The notes: generated from the sequence alone by a model not told the origin. A stretch of DNA of 64,000 nucleotides from Microcebus murinus (GCF_040939455.1 NC_134109.1:59176001-59240000); one strand, 5' to 3'; numbered from the stretch's first letter, positions 13,655 to 27,722 are shown. Numbers and translations are program-made.

Positions 13655-13930
13655 ATACAGTTATGTGTCACTGAACACAGATACTGAGAAATGAGTCATT
13701 AGGCAATTTCATCATTGTGTGAACATCATAGAGTGTGCTTATACAAACCTAGATGGTATAATCTACTACATACCTAGGCTTTATGGGATAGCCTATTGCT
13801 CCTAGGCTACAAACCTGTACAGCATACTACTGTACTGGATACTATAGGCAACTGTAACACAATGGTAAGTATTTGTGTATCCAAATGTATCTAAACATAG
13901 AAAAGGTACAATATGAAAAGGTTCAGAGAC
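13655..13930 (+). mobile_element. Tigger-type DNA transposon remnant (TcMar-Tigger)
   Basis: Matches a remembered Tigger3/Golem-like consensus: AACATCATAGAGTGTGCTTA, CAAACCTAGATGGTATA, ATAGCCTATTGCTCCTAGGC, AACACAATGGTAAGTATTTG. It is cut off by the Alu at 13933, and no matching 3' terminus is found beyond it. The subfamily name is from memory. Confidence 0.75.
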
Positions 13931-13932
13931 TC

Positions 13933-14240
13933 TTGCCTGTAATCCTAGCACTCTGGGAGGCCAAGGCAGGAGGATCGCTCAAGGTCAGGAGTTCAAAACC
14001 AGCCTGAGCAAGAGCGAGACCCCCATCTCTACTAAAAATAGAAAATTAGCTGGACAACTAAAAATATATATAGAAAAAATTAGCCGGGCATGTTGGCACA
14101 TGCCTGTAGTCCCAGCTACTCAGGAGGCTGAAACAGGAGGATCGCTTAAGCTCAGGAGTTTGAGGTTGCTGTGAGCTAGGCTGATGCCATGGCACTCTAG
14201 CCCGGTCAACAGAGTGAGACTCTGTCTCAAAAAAAAAGAA
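13933..14240 (+). repeat. Alu SINE, 5'-truncated
   Basis: Begins near CTTGCCTGTAATCCTAGCAC and ends with an A-rich tail around 14229-14240. Confidence 0.94.
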
Positions 14241-14935
14241 GAAAGCATTTATCAGATCAGTAGCTGCATAACAGATACCAGAGTATATGTTCATTTACTC
14301 AAGCAATGAAATCACATCTGAAACAATAGCTACAATGAGAGTCACCACCTGGTTAAGCTTATAATAAATCACTGTCATTCTCCAAGATCCATCTGTTTTC
14401 TGTGATCAAATTACCATGCAGACTGAGCTACCCATCATAAACTGGGTGTTTTCTGACCCACAAGTCATAAATTTGGTTGTGCACAGCAATACTCCACCAT
14501 CAAATAGAAATGATAAGTGAAACTGAGGTCACGCAAGCCCTAAATGCACAAGTTACATGACAAAGTGGCCCAAATACCCATGGCTCCACTCATGCTGCTA
14601 TACCTTCTCTCTCTGTTTCAGCCAGCACCTGTAGCCCCATGGAGTGTTCCTACAGTTGATTAAGAGAAAACTTAGGTCAGATTTCCAAATGGTTCTACAG
14701 GATATGTCACACAACTACACAATACAGTCCCTTCCTGGGACATCCCTGAAAGGAAATCCCCCCAGAAGGTAGAATTTTGAGCAGTGTACGTGGTTATTCG
14801 TTTTTCTTAGAAGGAGAAATTGCCAAAGGTATGAGGCTACATGGATTTGTGGGCTACAGCCAATAGTTGTAGATGGTCAGGGACTTGGAAGGAACATGAC
14901 TGCAAAGATCCCTTACGCTGGATCTTATGACAAAA
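14241..14935. other. Single-copy non-coding DNA
   Basis: Nothing recognised with confidence. Confidence 0.35.
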
Positions 14936-15495
14936 CTGGAAACAACCCAAATGTCTTTCAAATAGTGAATGGTTAAACAAACCATGAAATATTACTAAGC
15001 CAAAAGCAATAAAATATCATTATATGTAGTAACTTGGATGGATCTCAATAGAATTATGCTGAGAGACTAAAGCCAATCTCAAAAGTTTACATATTTATAT
15101 TATTCCATTCATGTAACAGTCTCAAAATGATAAAATTATGGATATGGAGAACATATCAGTGGTTTCCAGGGGTTGTAGAGAGGGAAGGTGGTGGATATAA
15201 CTATAAAGGGGTAGCATAAGGGATCTTTGTGGTAACAGAACAGTTCTGCATCTTGATTGTGGTAGTGTTAGCACAAACCTACACCTATGATAAAATTGCA
15301 GAGAACTACATACACGCACACAAATGACTGCATATAAAACTGCCTCAATTTCATGATATAAAATCATATGAGATTTCGTTATATAAGATGTTACTATTGG
15401 GGGAAACTGGGGGAGGATATACAAGACCTCGCTACTATTTTTCACAACTTCCTGTGAATCTATAATCATTTCTAAATAAAAAGGGAAAAAAAATG
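14936..15495 (+). mobile_element. Old L1 3' end (L1MB/L1MC-like)
   Basis: Degenerate ORF2 end and 3'UTR: AACTTGGATGGATCTCAATAG, AGTGGTTTCCAGGGGTTG, GGTAACAGAACAGTTCTGCAT, and the terminal motif CTTCCTGTGAATCTATAATC followed by AAATAAAAAGGG. The antisense open frame at 15122-15619 is a shadow of it. Confidence 0.82.
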
Positions 15496-16607
15496 CTGTG
15501 CCAAAAAAGACTATTAGGTTTAGCCAGGAACAGTTAATTTTAGAATATTTTCTGCAGACAAGAGCCAAAAACCAAGAGATTAAAGAAGGAAATAGATGGC
15601 GAATAGTCTCTTCTTCCAACTAAACCAAAATAATCCACAGTATATTCTTAACATTATCATCCATACCAACCAAAATGGAAAAGGCTTTTGAAATAAAGGA
15701 AGGATTCCTTTTTAGGTTGTAGCAAACAAAACCAAACACAATTTGAGGAGATTTTGAAGGTGTTATTATACATTAATGTCTGAACTCGAGTGCAAGGGGA
15801 ATATAAATAAAAGACTCTCTGCCTTTCTCTGACTCACTCTCCTCGAGGAGAATTAGTTTTTCCAACCAGTAATCAATATTCTGAAGGGCCAGGGTTGGGG
15901 GCTATCAAGGATCTACTACCAACCAGATTCTTGTCAATGAGCAGAGCCTATAATTATTATACTGTTGACAAACAGCTTCGTTTTTGCTTTCTGATCCCTT
16001 CATGTCATACTCAGGGGTAGAATTATAGGAAGGTTGGAGAATACTTTAAAGAATAACTTAAGTGATAAAAAGTCACTAGAGAGTATATTTGCAGCTCAGC
16101 ATGTGGGACCAAAGAAGTTCAACTCATGGCCTGATCTAAAAATAATCACCCTTGATGTAGAATCCTGTTAGGTTCAGCAATTTAACATACAAGACAAAAA
16201 GTTTCTACCTATCACAGAGTCCCTACTATAAAAACTTATATCTGCAGATCTCATTGCCTAAAATCTGATTCACCTCTCTTCAGCTCTCTCCAGGTACTTC
16301 TTGAAGAAATATATATATTCTCCAAATCTCTAGATCTCCTTTTCCAAATCTATTAATGATAACAACCAATTAGCTGTTTCTTCTAGCTCCCCTCAAGAGT
16401 GATTTGCTTCCAACTTCATGAGAGAAAGCTTTTCTTTGCCTTTTGATAACAATAATATTTCATGAATAAATGTATTTTTGTTACTAACTGGAGAGAAAAT
16501 CTTAGAAAATCTTGCTCATATAAATTGGGGCTAGTGTTTCAGGGGAAAAAATAGAATCTTAAAATTTTAGAACTGGAAGGAACTTTGGAAGATTCTCTAT
16601 TCAACTA

Positions 16608-16640
<33 letters not shown>

Positions 16641-16860
16641 TTTTCAACAGATAAACTGAGGCCAAAGAAGTTAAAATAACTTCTCAAGTTCATGGAGGCA
16701 ATAAAGTTAGAGAGATAAGAAGTCTAATGATTTTAGCACTGTTCTTAGAAGCTAGAAACCAAAACTACTACACTACTGCTACCACTGCTGTTACTACTGC
16801 TGCTGCCACCACTACTTTTTTCTGTTTATATCTGAAGAGACATTTAAAAGTCAACTATAG
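15496..16860. other. Single-copy DNA with microsatellites
   Basis: No gene. Contains a (CA)n tract at about 16611-16640 and an imperfect trinucleotide tract (ACT/GCT/CCA units) at about 16763-16816. Confidence 0.5.
16611..16640. repeat. (CA)n microsatellite
   Basis: About 13 CA units in an otherwise single-copy region. Confidence 0.95.
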
Positions 16861-17237
<377 letters not shown>

Positions 17238-17728
17238 TTAACTACATTTTTCATTTCAACTATTTTATACCAAAATAATCTGGTCATATATCTTAAAGAA
17301 CATGTGTGTGTGTGCATGTACATGTGAGAGAGATTATCTATATCTACATATAGCACTTTGTGGCCATATTATAACCCTTATTAAACTATAATATACCTAT
17401 TTGTGAATTGTCTATTCACCTGCCACAATAAGAACACCCAGAAACTAGAAATCATGTATTCTTTTTCCCTTTTTTAAAATTATGAACTACTTAGAATATC
17501 CTAAAAAATATAGAGAATATAACAAGCACATATCACCCAGTATTGCCAAATCTTAATATTTTGTTATATTTATTGTAGGTCTTTAAAAAAAAAAAAAGAA
17601 GACAAAGAAACATTAGAAATACTATGGAAACCTTCCAAATTTATTCCCCTCCCTCCCTTCTCAGAGGTAACCACTGTCCTGGATTTGGTGTTATGTCATT
17701 CCCATGCATGTTTTTTGTTTTTTTTGTT

Positions 17729-18058
<330 letters not shown>

Positions 18059-18340
18059 CCATGTATGTTTTTATAGTCTTGCCACATAAGTATGTGTCCA
18101 TATATATGCATTTTATTGTTTTATATTTTAAAAAATTGAATAGTAGCATACCCAAAGTATCCTTCTTAAACTTGCTATAGTTTTTTCACTTAGTCTAATG
18201 ATTTTAAAACTTATTCAGGTTAATAATAATCATTGATTTATTCATTCAAACTGCTGTATAGTTTTCCATAACATGAATATCTCATTGGTGAATATGTAGG
18301 TAGTTTTTAGTTTTTCACTATTATAAACAATGCTGCAATG

Positions 18341-18666
18341 AATTTTTTTTTTTTTTTTTGAGACACAGAGTCTCACTTTGTTGCCCAGGCTAGAGTGAGT
18401 GCCGTGGCGTCAGCCTAGCTCACAGCAACCTCAAGCTCCTGGGCTCAAGCAATCCTCCTGCCTCAGCCTCCTGAGTAGCTGGGACTACAGGTATACACCA
18501 CCATGCCTGGCTAATTTTTTCTATATATATTAGTTGGCCAATTAATTTCTTTCTATTTATAGTAGAGACAGGGTCTCACTCTTGCTCAGGCTGGTTTTGA
18601 ACTCCTGACCTCGAGCTATCCGCCCATCTCGGCTAGGATTACAGGCGTGAGCCACCGCGCCCGGCC
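18341..18666 (-). repeat. Alu SINE in antisense L1
   Basis: Full-length antisense Alu. Flanking L1 sequence reads AATGCTGCAATGAAT before and ATGAATATTC after, giving a short TSD (ATGAAT). Confidence 0.96.
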
Positions 18667-18854
18667 ATGAATATTCTTATAGATATCTCTTTGTGCACAT
18701 GTATAACGGTTTGAAGTGTGGTTCAAGAAGTAAAATTACTATAAATATTGACAAACTGAAGTTGAATTACTAGATATTGACAAATCGCGCTCTAAAATGA
18801 TTATCTGATTTTTACTACCCAAAATCCCAAAGTTGGAGTCCCCATTTGATCTAG

Positions 18855-19184
<330 letters not shown>

Positions 19185-19440
19185 CTAGTCAAACTTTTTT
19201 TATTTGACCAGTTTGATGGATGTGGATGGGATCTCATTGTTTTCCTTAAATTTTCCTGATTATTAGTTATATTGAACACCTATTCATATGTTCATTACCC
19301 ATATTGGATTTCCTCTTCTGTCAATTGCCTGTTGTTAATCATTGCCAATTTCTAAGGTTGATCAGTAATAGTTCTTTATATACTCTGCATGCTGGTTTTA
19401 TGCATTGCAAATATCTTCCCCCAGTGAGACCTTGTCCTTT

Positions 19441-22400
19441 TCATTTCCACCAACCAGAAAAGTACCTGGAAGAACCTAAAATATGGAAAAATGTAGAGAA
19501 AGTTTTTAAAGATAAAAAGAGAGAGGGAAGAGAGAGAGAACCACTTCACACATTCTGACCAAGGTATAGGCATTTGAAGAAGGTTCTACAACAGACTTGA
19601 CAGCACTAATCATCAAGTCACTTTAGTTTAAAATATCTGATTTATTGGTTTAATAAAATTTTTAGCATAACATCAGGGCATCCTATGCTGGTGGTGGTGG
19701 TAGTGATGATGATGCTGGCTTTTTATTTTATATGCTGTTGTTTTGGCCCACCTGGGCAAGTATTTTTTAACCAAAAGTAGATTTTTTTTCTTTTGCCCAC
19801 TTTTTTAGCAAGTCACTACAGTTGAAAAATCCTCATAACTAGGTTAATAAGTGTTACCTCATGATCTCTTAAGATTGTTTTATTGTTTTTTTCTTTATCC
19901 CCACCTCCACCTTTTTTTCTATGGAAGGCACAATTAATTACATAAAAGATACAGAGAGTCCACATTTGCTTTCTTTAGGCATAGGAATTGCACTGGCTAT
20001 TTCCACAGAGGCAGTATCCTCCTAGACCTTCTCTATAGATGCCAATTAGAAGATTAGCGTCTTTTCTCTCTCCCTCTTTGCTATTAAATAGTCACACAAA
20101 AGCTGAGCTGACAAATTACTCCCTCCACGGTGCTCAACAAAGACAGACAATAGATCATCATCATTTACCATACTCAAATCCTATTAATCACAGATTAATG
20201 AGAACATGTCTAGTGGGGAAGAAATTACCAGAATGTGGGCCTATTGGCTTGTTACTCATGTAACATCTGCTCAGGCTTTACCTTTAGTGTCATGTCATCT
20301 TTTATCACATTGAAATAATGTTTGCTCCAGAAACATAATTAAGATAATGGAGCAGATTCAGAGCCCTTCCCTTAATAATTAAAGAACCGGGTTATATTTC
20401 TTAGTCCAGTGGCTTTTAAAAAACTAATTTCCCTCCGTTCTTGATTATTTCCTTTTTTCTTTCACTCATAATGAACTATCAAATCTTAGCTTGTTTTTTT
20501 TTTTCTCTCTCTGTAAACTATGTGATTAATCCTCATACACAAAACTAGGACAAAGTCAGAGTTTGAGTTTCTTTTTTCTACTGAGATAATTTTAACAAAA
20601 AATTCACCATTGTAACCACATTAAAATGTACAATTCAGTGGAGTTCCTTTTGCAATTTGAAATATTCTAAATCCAAACTAATTCTTAGAATACCATATAA
20701 GCTTTATAAGGAACATCAAGTACTATATTTACTTTCCTTAACCCTTGTCTACAATGTGCTGTTTTATTTTTTAGTAAATAGTTTTATTTTTAAATGTGGA
20801 ATTTCACCAATGTTTTACTCTTTTATACTTAAGCTAATTTTCTGCTTAAAGCATTGAAGTTGAAATTTGGGTTCAAATATTTCATTTTCTTGGAGGTCTT
20901 GTATTGTTCTCTTGTCCCAACAAAGGGTAGAACTAGGGAAACAGATATAAAGATAAGTTTAAAAAACAAAAAAAACCAATGGCACCTATAATCAGCTGAT
21001 AGAGAGGGAAGAAAAATCATAATTCATTATTATAAAATCAAAGAAAGTAATTGCTGATATTATTAAAACATAGGACATGTACTTGTCACTGTTAGAAAGC
21101 AGTGGTGATTAGGACCCAGGGTTGGATAAGCTGTGATCTAAGGCTTTGTGATTAAGCCGTGATTCAGCACCACAGGAATAAAAACAGCTCCACAACCAAG
21201 AGCTGGCAAGCACCAGTACAGGGAGGAGGGAGGAGGATTGCAAAGAGCTTCTTAATTAAATTTTAATTATTGCTAATTAGAACTACTGTTTTTTATATCC
21301 CCAACAAGGAAGACAAGAGTTGATCTTGCTTTTTTATTATTCTGCTAATTAGTTTCCCAAGGAGAGGTTTGAAAGGGCAGACTCTGCTTTGACAGTATCC
21401 AAGTTGTTAGCTGAGCTCAGACCTGCAAGTAGATCCCAGCCTAAAGCTTGAGCTTTACTATTTCTAGGTAGTTCTTTTTTCTGGTTCTAAGGTTTTACTA
21501 AATATAGTTCAAGGAATGAATTGTCCCTATCCACTATTTAAAGAAATCCATGAACTATTTTTCCTGTTGTTTATGTTATATGCCTTTTCTTCATACAAGT
21601 ATCAATGATTTTATTAAAATAGTGAATCCCCTACACAATGTGCTTGTATAAACTTTATCCTTTTTTTTTGAATTGTTAAATGTTAGAGATGATCTCTACA
21701 AGATTAAAAATAATCAGTTGTACATAAAATGTGACTGCTAGTTTTCTCTAGCAGTGAATTTAGTGCTTTGCAATAGGCAACAACAACAAAAATCTAAGTC
21801 CCTGCTCTGAAGTGCTCCCCAGTTCTATTAAATACCATTTAAGATGAAATGCAAAATGCTCCAGGTAAACCACATTTGAGATTGCAAAGCAGAAACCCTA
21901 ATCCCAGAAGGTTCCCAAGACCCATCAGCATTATAAACCTTCTGCAAGATATGAATGCTATTTTATAAGTGCACAGATTTCATAATTCTTCTCCCAAGAT
22001 AATAAAGCTAAGAGTTCTGAGTTGGTGCAACTCCCTGTGTTAATTACAATAAAATCCATCAAATGAAATTACATTTTTGGAATCAATAGCTTTTGGCCAG
22101 GCAAACCCACATGCCTTGACAGCCTTCCTTTGCAGTGGGAGTTACATTAACGCGTGTGTTTGTTTCCTCACCTTTTACAGACAACAAGAGCACTGTGATA
22201 TGTTAATTCACACCAAATTCCAATCCTTTCCCCTGTCTTTATCTTCCCAACTCAATGATATGATGTGTCAACACCTTTCATATTGGGAACAAAAAATGCT
22301 TAGGCAAGATTTTGTTTTTACTCACTTTAATTAAAATTAAAGAAACCAGAAAACAAAGAATAAATAAATTAAATCTGCCTTTCAGTGCCATTCACCATCT

Positions 22401-22914
22401 GCCCTGTCAATATCCACTCTGATCTGAATTATTCTAAAAAGTCATCTGGGCCCTGCTTAGTCTGATTAGTCAATTAGCCACATCTCACACTGGTTTAAAA
22501 CGTGTTTTTTCAGGTCAGTTACCCTCACAACCTTAGAATAGCTGACATACCAATAAATAAAGACTTCTGAGACTCTCCATTAATATTTAAAGATTTCTGC
22601 TACTTTTTTAACTTATTCCATATTTTAAAACTATCTAATACTTACATAATTTTTCTCTTTAAAATCATAGACATCACAAAATATTTTTCTTTATTATTTT
22701 ATGTTAGATATGGAACAGGTTATTATTAACTCCATTTTTATAGGTAAAGAAAGTCCACTGGCAGCCTCCTCTCCCTCCACCTCCCTCCCTTTTTTAAAAA
22801 AAAAAAAGTCCACTAGAAAGTTATCCAACTCTAGTTATACTCCTTTTGTAACTTACTTGCTCCTCTTGTTGCTTATTCCACAAACATCTATATTAGTCAA
22901 CAGCAATGGGTTTT
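19441..22914. other. Single-copy AT-rich DNA; candidate regulatory DNA
   Basis: No gene or repeat is evident over about 3.4 kb, unusual in this Alu-dense window. Low repeat content and clustered homeodomain-type cores near 21250-21350 fit, but do not prove, conserved non-coding DNA. Short open frames (20039-20263, 22077-22334 and others) have no recognisable domain. A small (GGT)/(GAT) tract lies near 19690-19717. Confidence 0.45.
21251..21352. promoter_or_regulatory. Candidate homeodomain-site cluster
   Basis: TAATTA cores start at 21253, 21264 and 21274, spaced 11 and 10 bp, close to one helical turn. TGCTAATTAG occurs at 21271-21280 and again at 21343-21352. TAATTA is the classical core for Antennapedia/paired-type homeodomains. 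AT-rich DNA yields such sites by chance, so this stays a candidate. Confidence 0.35.
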
Positions 22915-23688
<774 letters not shown>

Positions 23689-24042
23689 TGCTATGCTCTG
23701 AATGTTTGTGACTCACCGAAATTCATATGTTAAAATCCTACTGCAAAGATGATAGTATTAGGAGGTGAGGCCTTTGGGAGGTGATTAGGCCATGGGGGCA
23801 GAGCCCCTCAGGAATGGCATTACTGCTCTTATAAGGTGCTGAAGAGACCAGAGTTTTTCCCTTCCACCATGTGAGGGCACAGCTAAAGGGTACCATCTAT
23901 AAACCAGAAAGCATACCCCCACCAGATACCAAATCTGCCAGTGCCTTGATCTTGGACTTCCCAGCCTCCAGAAACAAATTTGTGTTGTTTAGAAGCCACC
24001 TAGGTTGTGGTATTTTGTTAGAGGCCCAAACGGATTAAGACA
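23689..24042 (+). mobile_element. MLT1A-like solo LTR (ERVL-MaLR)
   Basis: Starts TGCTATGCTCTGAATG, contains TTAGGAGGTGAGGCCTTTGG, CCTTGATCTTGGACTTCCC and AGCCTCCAGAAAC, and ends CGGATTAAGACA. These are the landmarks of an MLT1A-class LTR of close to full length (about 354 bp). No internal sequence adjoins it, so it is a solo LTR. AAATTTGTGTTG replaces the usual polyadenylation region. Confidence 0.92.
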
Positions 24043-24559
24043 ATATGCAGTAGGTATGATCAGGTATGTAAGAAATATCACTTTTTGTAAAAACTGAATT
24101 TCTGACTCCAGCTTCCCTATTCTCCTGGACTAGTAGAAAAATTAAGGTTAGTTGTTAAAGCCTTTCATCTACACTTCTGAGTTAGGTTAAGATTCTGACC
24201 TCTTGCATTTTGGGGTAGAGCAAATTAGGGTAGGGCTGGTTCTAGCAATCAATCACCTCTGTACACAGGTTACCGCTGAATCTTCCAAGGTCTTGTCTAA
24301 ACGGCACCTTTAATATCGGCAGTCCTCTTCTACTTCATCCACATGTTCGGGACTTGAGAATCTGCCTTGAAGACTAAATCCCATATGCCTGGAGGCAACA
24401 CATCCTACTCCTCTCCCTGGGTGCTGCCAAGAAGCTAGAACTGGGACAATGATGCTCTTGAAAGAACCATAAAAGTACTAAAAGGAGAATTCCTTTATAA
24501 CCATAGAGTAGGGAAGGGCCCTTCTAACAATGACATGCAATCCAGAAGTCATTAAAGAA
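24043..24559. other. Single-copy non-coding DNA
   Basis: No recognised feature. Confidence 0.35.
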
Positions 24560-25440
24560 AATATTGATACACTTGAGTACATAAAAATATTTTTTAATCC
24601 TACATGGCAAAAAATATATATTCGATATCAAAAGACAATTACAAATTGGAGGGAAGTGATTCTAATTCTTTCCATAGACAAAAGGCAAATCTCCCTTATC
24701 TAGAAGGAGCTCCCATAAGTAGAAATAGGAAAAAGACCATCAACCTAATTCAACAGTAAAATGAGCTAAAAAAGTGGAACAGCTCACAAAAAAAAGATAA
24801 AAACACTTTTTGGACACAGGAAAATATACGAATGTCACTCATAATATGAGAAATGTAAATTAAAAACTACATTGAGATATCATTTCTCAGGTGTTAGATT
24901 GACAAAAATCCAAGAGTTTGAAACGCACACTGTTGGTAAAGCAGTGGGGAAACAGGCACTCTTGTATGTTGCTGATAGAAGTATAAATCAGAACTACCCC
25001 TAAGGAGGGCAATTGGCAGTATGTATCCAAATTACACATGTATAAGTCTTTTGACTTTGCAAATCCACTTCTGAGAATTTATCCTATAGATACAGTTGCA
25101 GATATTATTATTCACTTTCAGTGACAGACTAGAAAACAATCTAAATGTCCATTAATAGTGAATTAACTAAATTATGCTATATTTATATGATGGAATATTT
25201 TATAGATAGTCAAAAACAATGAGAAAGCTCTATATTCTGATATTGGAAATCTCCAGAATACATAAAGTTTGTTTTTTTTAAGTGTAGAATAATGCTATCT
25301 TTTCTATAAAAAATTGGGGAGGGTAATATATATTCCTACCTACTTGTATATGTAGAAACTCTGGAAAGATCCAGAGAAAACTGATAACAGCAATTATGGT
25401 GGGGGGTGGGAACCTTGCCGATGGGGCCAGATATGAGAGG
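24560..25440 (+). mobile_element. Old L1 3' end (L1ME-like)
   Basis: Degenerate ORF2 end: TGAGATATCATTTCTCAGGT, ACACTGTTGGTAAAGCAGTG, AATTGGCAGTATGTATCCAA, TCTGAGAATTTATCCTATAG, AATGTCCATTAATAGTG. 3'UTR-like sequence follows. All frames broken. Confidence 0.8.
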
Positions 25441-25465
25441 GTGACTCTTCTCCCCCCACCCCCTT

Positions 25466-25748
25466 ACAGACAGGGTCTTGCTCTATTATCCAAGCTGGAG
25501 TTTAGAGGCATGATCGTAGCTCACTGCAGCCTCCAACTCCTGGGGTCAAGGAGGTTTCTGCCTCATCCTCCTGAGTAGCTAGGACTACAGGTACCATGCC
25601 ACCATGCGTGGCTAATTTTTTTATGTTTTATGGAGATAGGGTCCTACTATGTTGCCCAGGATGGTCTTGAATTCCTGGCCTCAAGTGATCCTCCCACCTG
25701 AGCCTCCCAAAGTGTTGGGATTACAGGTGTGAGCCACCATGCTCGGCC
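25466..25748 (-). repeat. AluJ-like SINE
   Basis: Antisense Alu of canonical primate type (TGATCGTAGCTCACTGCAGC, TTATGGAGATAGGG). It lacks the strepsirrhine linker, so it is older than most others here. Confidence 0.93.
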
Positions 25749-25799
25749 TATTGTCAACCTTTCACTCTTCAGCCACAGGTACATATGTTCTCTGTGATG

Positions 25800-25805
<6 letters not shown>

Positions 25806-25831
<26 letters not shown>

Positions 25832-26842
25832 AAGCTCTATCAATTTTTTTTAATTCTCTTTGCTTTTTTTTCCTGGTTTTCTGTTATCCTTTCTGCAGGT
25901 CGGTTCTTCAATCCCTTCATTTTCCTGGTTTGTAGTTTGCTCAGGTCTTGCTTCTGCATATGAATCCTTCCATAAGTTGTACCAAAAGTATCATGGTAGA
26001 TATTTTTCTTCTTCTTTGGCTTGAGAGCTTTTGGCATTTTCATAGCTAATTTATAAAGGTCTTCTGATGCCAGGTGTGTCCTCCTCATAACTAGATCCAG
26101 TGAGGGTCCCATCTCTTCCGATTCAATCCGCGGTGTTCTGCAACCAGACTTCTTCAACAGCAACTTATAGCTTCGAAAGTAAATCTTCCCACTCAGTGCA
26201 GTGAAGTGCAGAACATACTCTAATCCAGCCAGGCAGATATTCGGTACTGTGGGTCCTCTGGGAAAAAAAAAAAAAAAAAATCAATAAGAAGACTTTTTAG
26301 TCTTCTATAGTCTTCTGTTACATCAAAATCATCACCAGCAAATATTAACATGGGTTTCGTTCCCTCTGGACATTTGCTGTTCTTAATGTCTTTTAGAGAG
26401 ACAAACTTTTCAATACCTAATTCAATCATATCCAGCACTTGATAGTCATACATACGACCTATTACTAGATTATTTGGCCGCTTCTTATTATGGGAACCAA
26501 ACAGGAACAAGGAACAATCTGACTTTTTTTAAAAGAATTCCAGTGATGTCTGATCCTCAAATGGTCTTGTAATATTTTTCTTTTTATACAGAACGCCATA
26601 CGGTTTCTTCAGGACATACACATCTCTAAGTACTTGTGTCACTGTTGCATCTGCATTTCCTCCTTTAATCAGCATGGCATTTTTAATATTTTCACTGAGT
26701 TTTGGTTGTCTCTTCTCAAGGAATCTCTTGGCTCTTTTAGTTTTGGGCTTTACAACTCGATCCAAAGCGTCCATCGCTAGTTCAGTCCACAAACTCGACC
26801 AGGAGAATGCACGTGCACTCCGCGGTCACGCGTATCGGCCCC
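25806..26842 (-). pseudogene. RPF2: RPF2 (BXDC1) processed pseudogene
   Basis: Intronless antisense copy of RPF2, a Brix-domain protein that with RRS1 brings 5S RNP into the pre-60S particle in the nucleolus. The start codon complement is at 26772-26774 (MDALDRVVKPKTKRAKRFLE) and the end near 25840 (KRIKKN). In between are Brix-domain segments such as RPNNLVIGRMYDYQVLDMI and MLIFAGDDFDVTEDYRRLKS. Two lesions are clear: a stop codon at about 26526-26528 (Ser replaced by TAA), and a homopolymer expansion near 26262-26280 that shifts the frame. A GC-rich 5'UTR remains. Poly(T) at the low-coordinate end is the A-tail. TSD TCTCTG(T/C)GATGTTTTCT lies at 25789-25805 and 26843-26859. Confidence 0.93.
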
Positions 26843-26859
26843 TCTCTGCGATGTTTTCT

Positions 26860-27160
26860 ACCACTCACCTGTGATAAATTCTGAAATATTAACTATTTAT
26901 AAAATTTTATCAACTCAGTGTTTAAATCCAAAATAACTATCTACTTTTCAAATTTAAGATTTGTAGACATAAATAATTGTGTTTTATGTTTTAAAAATTA
27001 CAGTAGAGTGACCATAATGCTGAACAGTTTAATTTTTTAAGTAAAAAAAAAGAATACAGGGAATTTTATTATAATCAGATCTTTTTTAAAAAAAAGCTTT
27101 TTTTTGGTAAATATTATTGCAGTATAATATACATTGCAAAATTCCACTATAAGAAATTCC
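26860..27160. other. AT-rich spacer
   Basis: No feature recognised between the RPF2 and Y1 pseudogenes. Confidence 0.35.
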
Positions 27161-27271
27161 GGCTGGTCCGAAGGTAGTGAGTTATCTCACGTGATTGTTC
27201 ACAGTCAGTTACAGATTGAACTCCTTGTTCTACTACTTTCCCCCTCCTCACTACTGCCCTTGACTAGTCTT
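27161..27271 (+). pseudogene. RNY1: Y1 RNA retropseudogene, near full length
   Basis: Starts GGCTGGTCCGAAGGTAGTGA and ends TGACTAGTCTTAAG, covering the whole of Y1 RNA, the Ro60-binding small RNA. The conserved lower-stem pairing strands (GGCTGGTC and GACTAGTC) are intact, as is the pyrimidine-rich loop (CTTTCCCCCTCC). A-rich tail, and TSD AAGAAATTCC at 27151-27160 and about 27279-27288, show L1-mediated retroposition. No promoter travels with such copies, so it is probably silent. Confidence 0.93.
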
Positions 27272-27484
27272 AAGAAAAAAGAAATTCCAAGAGATTTGCA
27301 ACCACTTTATTAGATTCTCTGCATAAGGAATGTGTATAATTAAATATAATAAATAAATTAGCCAACAAGTAAAGTTTGAAATATTTGGTCAGAAAGAAAT
27401 TTTGTTTTGGTATTATTTATACTACTGAATTTGATCCAAGTTATTAGTGTCAGCACAATGTATTTTTCCCCAGTCTTAGACCAT

Positions 27485-27722
27485 ACAGCATAGCGGAGAG
27501 GCCAAAAGCATGGGCTCTAAGGTCAGACTGTCTGGGTTCGTGTCCTGATTCCACCACTTACCAACTGTGCTACCTTAGGGAAGTGACTTCACTTCTGAGT
27601 GCCTGTTTCTTCATCTTAAAATGGGGAGAATAATAGTACCTACTTCATAGGATGTTTCTGAGAAGTAAATCATTCCGTGTCCACACATATAAAGTGCCCA
27701 GTAAGCTTTAAATATTATCATT
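27485..27722 (+). repeat. MIR SINE, near full length
   Basis: MIR landmarks in order: AGCATGGGCTCTAAGGTCAG, TGTCTGGGTTCGTGTCCTG, CCACTTACCAACTGTG, TCTTCATCTTAAAATGGG, GTGCCCAGTAAGCTTTAAAT. Confidence 0.9.

Noticed and set aside
15122..15619. 165-residue antisense open frame
   Set aside because: Covers the 3' end of an old sense L1. The composition and stops elsewhere fit chance.
27161..27271. A functional Y1 RNA gene
   Set aside because: TSD and A-tail mark a retrocopy, and no Pol III upstream elements (PSE plus TATA at the usual spacing) are evident before it.
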